A stretch of 64,000 bases of DNA, taken from the NCBI GenBank assembly GCA_019420345.1, contig JAHZHI010000028.1, forward strand, positions 6,164-70,163, read 5' to 3'. The stretch's first letter is position 1. The number at the start of each line of letters is the position of its first letter. The notes below the pieces were generated by a model. That model was not told the origin of the DNA. It saw nothing but the letters and a program-made list of their open reading frames with translations, and ran no database searches. This document shows positions 59,033-64,000 of the stretch, piece by piece. A program made the position numbers and the translations under genes. The DNA is from Peptococcaceae bacterium. GTDB taxonomy: Bacteria > Bacillota > Peptococcia > Peptococcales > Peptococcaceae.

Positions 59033-59878
59033 TCAATGAATTTTTAATTTATGCAGCGTCTTGATGTAACCTGGATCGTCATGGTCAACGATATCGCTGT
59101 GGCCAATGTCGAGTTTGCCAATGGCAGCCATGTCTTCATCACTGAGCGCGAAATTCCAAATGTTGAGATTTTCTTCCATGCGATCTTTATGAACAGACTT
59201 TGGAATAACCGTAACACCACGCTGAACATTCCAACGTAATGCAACCTGAGCAGCACTTTTGCCATATTTGTCACCAATGCGCGTAAGCACAGGATGTGAA
59301 AAGATGCCATGGGTGCCTTCAGCAAATGGCCCCCAGGCTTCTGGGTGCACGCCATATTGTTTCATGGTTTTCAGCGCCTTTGGCTGCTGGAAAAACGGAT
59401 GCAATTCCACCTGATTGACGGCTGGAATGGTTTTAACGGTTTCGCAGAAGTCTGCCAAACGTGCTGGATACATATTGCAGACGCCAATGGCACGCAGTTT
59501 TCCAGCTTCATAGGCTTCTTCCATGGCACGATAAGCCCCCATGTAATCGCCCAAAGGCTGATGGATCAAATAAAGATCTAAATAATCCAGCCCCAATTTA
59601 TCCAAAGATGTCTGGATAGCCTGCTTTGCCCCTTCGTAGCTGGCATCCTGCACCCAGAGCTTCGAAGTGATAAAGAGTTCTTCGCGCGCTACGCCACAAG
59701 CTTTGATTGCGCGGCCCACTCCTTCTTCATTCATATATGCAGCGGCAGTGTCAATCAGACGGTAGCCCGCTGAAATGGCTTCTAAAACCACTTTTTCGCA
59801 CTCTGCGGGATCGGTCACCTGAAAGACGCCGTACCCTTCCAGAGGCATTCTGACACCATTGTTTAATGTTACATAGTC
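59033..59878 (-). CDS. Aldo/keto reductase
   Basis: This protein of about 281 residues is an AKR (YvgN/2,5-diketo-gluconate reductase type). The tetrad is visible as Asp in RLIDTAAAY, Tyr in the same segment, Lys in FITSKLW and His in LYLIHQP. The NADPH site includes IPKSVHKDRMEENL. The start is GTG at 59878, eight bases after AAGGAGG. The substrate is unknown. Confidence 0.93.
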   Translation of the reverse strand, partial: DYVTLNNGVRMPLEGYGVFQVTDPAECEKVVLEAISAGYRLIDTAAAYMNEEGVGRAIKACGVAREELFITSKLWVQDASYEGAKQAIQTSLDKLGLDYLDLYLIHQPLGDYMGAYRAMEEAYEAGKLRAIGVCNMYPARLADFCETVKTIPAVNQVELHPFFQQPKALKTMKQYGVHPEAWGPFAEGTHGIFSHPVLTRIGDKYGKSAAQVALRWNVQRGVTVIPKSVHKDRMEENLNIWNFALSDEDMAAIGKLDIGHSDIVDHDDPGYIKTLHKLKIH

Positions 59879-59981
59879 CACTATGATGACCTCCTTCATT
59901 TTTTTATATTATACGCCATATATTCCCTTGATGCCAATAGAGTTTGATAATTGTTGCTATTCTTAAAAATTAGAGCAATTG

Positions 59982-60011
59982 AAAAAATCCCCGGCCAAAT
60001 TGGCCGGGGAC
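59982..60011 (-). terminator. Terminator after the second GldA-like gene
   Basis: On the minus strand TCCCCGGCCAATTTGGCCGGGGA is followed by TTTTTTC. Confidence 0.92.
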
Positions 60012-60017
60012 AAACAA

Positions 60018-61121
60018 TCAATTGTTGCCGCAATGTGCATTGTGATACGCTTCGGTTTTGCGAATGGCATCGTCCACATCTTCACGGCTGATTGGGTATG
60101 GCAAATACTGCATGCAGCGATCCGCCATAGTGCCATCGAGGAGTTTTTCATAGTCATCACTGCCAATGGCGATGTCAATTTCAGCCAGGCTTGTTGGCAA
60201 ACCGAGAGCACGGTTGATGTTGAACTGACGTTCAAAATCATCCATGCGCTGTTCGTGCATAAGCTGTGGCAGACAAGCGTACGCAACCACTTCGCCGTGC
60301 AGGTGGTTCTGCTCACAAGAAGGAATTGGCGTTGTGCCATAGAAAATGGAGTGTGGAATGGCACCATTGTATTTTTCCGTTTCGATCAAGGTGCTGATGA
60401 TGCCGCCAGTGATGATGATGTTGAGCACGATCTGCTTAAGTGCTTCGCTGGCGCGATGGTTCTTGCAGTCATCGTACGCCTGAACAGCGTATTTGAACAG
60501 TGGTTCACCACAGTGCTTTGCCAAGTCTACACCGATCATATTGGAATGATCAAGCTCGTCGTTCATAGAAGAGAACGTTGGTTCATAAGCTTTGCTGAAT
60601 GCGTCACCGATGCCGGCCCAGATGTATTCGAGCGGAGCCTGTGAAATAATGTCGAGATTGATGAAACAATGCTTCGCTGGTTCTTTGCGATAATGGAAAC
60701 CCGCCAGACTGCGGTCCAAGTTGTGCATGACGCAGACGAGGGTGACTGCTGCACAGTTGGAAGCGATGGTTGGGAACGTAAACAATGGCTTGTTCATCTT
60801 ATCGCTGGCGGTTTTGCAAGTGTCCGTAGCGCGTCCGCCGCCAACAGCAAAGATCATATCAGCCGCCTGCACATCAGGATTGGCACAAAGAGCATCAGCA
60901 GCTTCATAGGTAACGTCATCGCCATATTTGAGAAAGCCCGTAATTTCGATGTCGCTGCCAGCCACACCAGCGAGCAGATCTTCTTTGGCAGCAGCCATGG
61001 CTTTTTCACCACCAATGACAATAGCCTTGGTGCCATAAGCACGGCAGATATCTGGCACTTTTTTATAAACATCTTTACCACCGATGCTGTACGATGGAAG
61101 GAAAACGGATTGGGTTTCCAT
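60018..61121 (-). CDS. GldA-like iron-containing alcohol dehydrogenase (second copy)
   Basis: This 367-residue protein is clearly paralogous to the one at 36053: it has VGGGRATDTCK, GIGDAFSK, IPHSIFYG and QNHLHGEVV at the same places, so metal ligands and NAD loop are kept. Identity is moderate by eye, suggesting different substrates. It is transcribed alone, with AAAGGAG before the ATG, and lacks the structured leader of the first copy. Glycerol or another hydroxy compound may be oxidised. Confidence 0.9.
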   Translation of the reverse strand: METQSVFLPSYSIGGKDVYKKVPDICRAYGTKAIVIGGEKAMAAAKEDLLAGVAGSDIEITGFLKYGDDVTYEAADALCANPDVQAADMIFAVGGGRATDTCKTASDKMNKPLFTFPTIASNCAAVTLVCVMHNLDRSLAGFHYRKEPAKHCFINLDIISQAPLEYIWAGIGDAFSKAYEPTFSSMNDELDHSNMIGVDLAKHCGEPLFKYAVQAYDDCKNHRASEALKQIVLNIIITGGIISTLIETEKYNGAIPHSIFYGTTPIPSCEQNHLHGEVVAYACLPQLMHEQRMDDFERQFNINRALGLPTSLAEIDIAIGSDDYEKLLDGTMADRCMQYLPYPISREDVDDAIRKTEAYHNAHCGNN

Positions 61122-61303
61122 GAAAACAACTCCTTTAATAAAATAAACTGTTATAGCACAATTATAGAGCGAATACGATTTTTGCGCAATGTTTTAAAAA
61201 AAATTGCCTTCAACTTCTGTCAATTCTCGTACAGAGTGCTATAATAGGAGGCACCAAACAGGAGACAAACTGTATTACAAGAATGAAAGGAAGGATTCCT
61301 TCT

Positions 61304-62704
61304 ATGCTGGAAAATAAAGAAGCGCATTTGCACGCACTGCGTGACATCTTTGGCAAAGAACGCGTGCTGCATGAACCTGTTGATTGCTTTGGTTATAGTT
61401 ACGACGCTTCTCCGGAAGCGCTGAACCCAGATGAAACACCTGATTTTGTCTGCAAGGCCCACAGCACCGCTGAAGTTTCTGCACTCATGAAATATGCCAA
61501 TGCCCACAAAATCCCTGTTGTCTGCCGCGGTACCGGCAGCGGCCGCAGCGGCGGTGTCATTCCTGTCCGCGGCGGCATTGTACTGATGGTCGACGAAATG
61601 AATCAAATCGTCGAACTCGACGAAAAGAACCTGACCCTGCGCGTTCAGCCAGGTGTATTGACAAAGGAAGTCCACGACTTCTGCGCGGACCACAATCTCT
61701 ACTATCCACCAGAACCATCTTCCTACAAATATTCCACCATCGGCGGCAACATTGCTGAAAACGCTGGCGGTATTCGTGCTGTAAAATACGGTGTGACCAG
61801 CGACTATGTCCTGGGGCTGGAAGTGGTGCTCGCCAACGGCGATGTCATCCACACCGGCGGCAAGCTCATCAAAAACGTCACCGGCTACAACATGACACAG
61901 CTGTTCGTTGGCTCTGAAGGGACCTTGGGCATCATCACCGAAGCCACCCTCAAAGTCATCGGCCGTCCGAAATTTGTTAAGAGTGCCATGGCTACCTTCC
62001 GCAGCATTGAAGACGCCTGCACAGCTGTCGGCGACTGCCTGATCAGCGGCGTGACCCCAACGGCTGCCGAATTGATGGACAAACTGAGCTGCGAAGCCAC
62101 CGCCAAGTTCAACGATTTTCCTATCGGCGATGAAGTTGGCGCAATGCTCGTCTTCGACCTCGACGGCAACACTGCTGACATTTGCGAAAGCGATATGGCA
62201 ACACTGGAAGCTGTTTGCCGCAAAGATGGCGCCCTCGATTTCACCCACGCCAAAGACGATGCAGAACGTGACCACCTCTGGAGTTTACGCAACAAATTGA
62301 GCACTGCGCTCAAGAGCCTCGCACCAGACCGTGTCGGTGAAGACATCACCGTGCCACGCTCTGAACTGCCAGCCATTTGCACCAAGATTGTCGACATCGC
62401 TACACGCTACGGCTTCAAAGTCTCCATCTTTGGACATGCTGGCGACGGCAACCTGCATCCTTCCCTGCTCTGCGATATGAGCCAGCCAGGTGTTCCTGAA
62501 AAGGTTCACGACTGCGTTGGCGAAATCTTCCAGGCTGCTGTTGACTGCGGCGGCATGCTCAGCGGTGAACACGGCATCGGCGTATCAAAACAGCCATACA
62601 TTGACCTTGCTCTTGAAAAAGAAGAGATTGACGCATCGCTCCTGATCAAAAAGGCGCTTGATCCGAACAACATCCTCAATCCCGGAAAGATCTTTAATCG
62701 GTGA
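61304..62704 (+). CDS. glcD: FAD-binding oxidase, GlcD family (glycolate/lactate)
   Basis: This 466-residue flavoprotein has the FAD PP-loop in CRGTGSGRSGG and a central FAD_4 region with STIGGNIAENAGGIRAVKYG. The C-terminal cap includes HAGDGNLHPS and GGMLSGEHGIG. It oxidises a 2-hydroxy acid, D-lactate or glycolate, and passes electrons to the Fe-S protein encoded next. ATG 61304 follows AAGGAAGG. The C-terminal codons overlap or abut the start of glcF. Confidence 0.93.
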   Translation: MLENKEAHLHALRDIFGKERVLHEPVDCFGYSYDASPEALNPDETPDFVCKAHSTAEVSALMKYANAHKIPVVCRGTGSGRSGGVIPVRGGIVLMVDEMNQIVELDEKNLTLRVQPGVLTKEVHDFCADHNLYYPPEPSSYKYSTIGGNIAENAGGIRAVKYGVTSDYVLGLEVVLANGDVIHTGGKLIKNVTGYNMTQLFVGSEGTLGIITEATLKVIGRPKFVKSAMATFRSIEDACTAVGDCLISGVTPTAAELMDKLSCEATAKFNDFPIGDEVGAMLVFDLDGNTADICESDMATLEAVCRKDGALDFTHAKDDAERDHLWSLRNKLSTALKSLAPDRVGEDITVPRSELPAICTKIVDIATRYGFKVSIFGHAGDGNLHPSLLCDMSQPGVPEKVHDCVGEIFQAAVDCGGMLSGEHGIGVSKQPYIDLALEKEEIDASLLIKKALDPNNILNPGKIFNR

Positions 62705-62709
62705 TCGTC

Positions 62710-63918
62710 ATGGAAAAGAACCAACATTATGAAAAACTCAGAGCTATTGTAGACAAATGTGACCGCTGCGGCGCCTGCACCACGGTCTGCCCACTCTACA
62801 AAGTCAATCGCATTGACCGCGCCACCTCGCGCGGCAAGATTGCCATTGTGCGCGCCATGCTCGAAGACAAACTCGACGGCAACGAAAAAGCATTGCGCCA
62901 CGCTCTCGACTACTGCCTGCTCTGCAAAGCCTGCACCGAAGTTTGTCCTGGCAAGGTTATGACCGACCAGGCCATGATCGAAATGCGTCAGTGGCTGCGT
63001 GAAGACCACGGTCTGTCACCAAAATACCGTCTCATCGGCGGATTTATGTCCAACAGCCCGCTGAAATCGCTGAGCCGACCATTCATTGGTGCTGCACAAA
63101 CTTTACAGTTCCCACGTCTCACCCGCGGTTTGCTGCCAGCCAACCACACAGCACCAGAATCCATGCAGCACAGCGGTCCTGCAGTGTTCTCCAAACCAGC
63201 TGCCAAGTGCACCGTGGATCTCAGCAAGGTGAAACGCGTCGCCTACTTCAAAGGCTGCGCCATGAAACTATTCTTCAAGAACGCCAGCGACGCTTCCATT
63301 GCGCTCATTGAAAAAACAGGGCGCAAGGTTGACGTGCCAAATGTTGACTGCTGCGGCTTGCCACAGCAATCCCATGGCATGATTCCACTTGCTAAGAAAA
63401 TGGCAAAACGCAACATTGAAGCCCTCAAAGACTACGACCTCATCATCACCGACTGTGGCAGCTGCGGCGCCATGCTCAAAGAATACGGCGAACTCTTTGC
63501 CGACGATTTCACCATGCGCGACAAAGCAAAGAAATTCAGCCAGAAAATCATGGGCTTGTCCGAATACCTGTATGCTGTTGGCTATGAACCAACACCACAC
63601 AAAGATCTGCGTGTCACCTATCATGCCTCCTGCCACCTCAATCGCGGTCAAGGCATCAACAAGGAACCACAGGCCCTGCTGGAAAAAGCGGTCACCTTCC
63701 TGCCTGCCGAAAATGCTACCATGTGCTGCGGCGGCGCCGGCACCTTCCAGGTCGACTTCCCATCCACCTCTGCCAAAGTGCTCAACAACAAATACAAAGA
63801 CTTCAAAGCCACTGGCGCAGACATTGTCGTCGCCGAATGCCCAAGCTGTCTCATGCAGCTCGGCAAACTGGAACGTTACAAAGATCTCAAAGTGCTGCAC
63901 ATCAGCCAGGTATTATAA
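62710..63918 (+). CDS. glcF: Fe-S electron-transfer subunit, GlcF family
   Basis: This 402-residue protein has two 4Fe-4S ferredoxin motifs (CDRCGACTTVCP and CLLCKACTEVCP) and two CCG domains of heterodisulfide-reductase type (DCCGLPQQSHG and MCCGGAG). It pairs with GlcD to carry electrons to quinone or another acceptor. The ATG at 62710 follows GGTGAT; a GTG at 62701 overlaps the glcD stop. Confidence 0.93.
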   Translation: MEKNQHYEKLRAIVDKCDRCGACTTVCPLYKVNRIDRATSRGKIAIVRAMLEDKLDGNEKALRHALDYCLLCKACTEVCPGKVMTDQAMIEMRQWLREDHGLSPKYRLIGGFMSNSPLKSLSRPFIGAAQTLQFPRLTRGLLPANHTAPESMQHSGPAVFSKPAAKCTVDLSKVKRVAYFKGCAMKLFFKNASDASIALIEKTGRKVDVPNVDCCGLPQQSHGMIPLAKKMAKRNIEALKDYDLIITDCGSCGAMLKEYGELFADDFTMRDKAKKFSQKIMGLSEYLYAVGYEPTPHKDLRVTYHASCHLNRGQGINKEPQALLEKAVTFLPAENATMCCGGAGTFQVDFPSTSAKVLNNKYKDFKATGADIVVAECPSCLMQLGKLERYKDLKVLHISQVL

Positions 63919-63968
63919 AGCAAAAAAGGATTGCCCCTGCAAATGCTGATAAGCTCCCCATAGAGTAG

Positions 63969-63994
63969 ATACTCGAAATAACAAAAATCGAGAC
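63969..63994. other. Inverted repeat at the right edge
   Basis: TACTCGA and TCGAGA lie around an A-rich spacer of 11 bases. Whether it belongs to a terminator, an operator or a repeat beyond the edge cannot be seen. Confidence 0.3.
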
Positions 63995-64000
63995 TACGCC

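Overview
The window is gene-dense and almost entirely housekeeping, from a member of the Bacillota. The evidence is strong AGGAGG ribosome sites, SAM-I and FMN riboswitches used as transcriptional attenuators, rho-independent terminators after most operons, RelQ, OatA-type acyltransferase, an ECF-type RibU and copper-amine-oxidase-N surface proteins. Base composition is near 50 percent GC. Redox genes (two GldA-like iron dehydrogenases, GlcD/GlcF, Fe-S serine dehydratase, iron-sulfur-flavoprotein-like enzyme) suggest an anaerobe, plausibly Clostridia or Negativicutes. I cannot name the genus. I see no phage, insertion sequence or CRISPR array.

Layout. 1-3.8 kb: methionine region, metY-metA plus an orphan metQ, each transcript under its own nearly identical SAM riboswitch. 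3.9-7.1 kb: GT8 glycosyltransferase, ftsH and a small partner. 7.3-10.7 kb: XRE regulator with lipoprotein, then a HAD/HAD/GNAT operon. 10.8-15.7 kb: citrate synthase, an autoregulated membrane-protein/XRE cassette broken by an in-frame amber codon, and a TetR/ABC exporter operon. 15.7-23.3 kb: an unusual operon with a 1614-residue HD/helical-repeat/NadD-like/GNAT/PRTase protein, an LDH-like protein, a Cys-rich flavoprotein and a small membrane protein. 23.4-28.4 kb: flavin reductase, SDR, HAD-membrane fusion, RsuA, CNNM/CorC protein and Rrf2 regulator.

28.6-31.7 kb: Csx20-like protein, tRNA-Lys, relQ and glpK. 31.8-44.7 kb: cell-envelope genes (PBP1A, divergent monofunctional GT51, OatA-like, MltG), ribU with its FMN riboswitch, a GldA-like dehydrogenase with a structured leader, and an M16C peptidase. 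44.8-49.2 kb: two copper-amine-oxidase-N proteins, an acyltransferase and small membrane proteins. 49.5-53.5 kb: serine dehydratase sdaAB-sdaAA, pyridoxamine kinase and RarD. 53.5-58.1 kb: SPFH/zinc-ribbon/TPM operon resembling B. subtilis ydjGHI but without pspA, a small protein and a DMT exporter. 58.2-63.9 kb: rsmE, aldo/keto reductase, a second GldA-like dehydrogenase and glcD-glcF.

The least explained items are the 15.7-23.3 kb operon, the amber-interrupted cassette at 12.3-13.3 kb and the structured leader at 37.2 kb. All functions are read from motifs and remembered family features. No database search was run.
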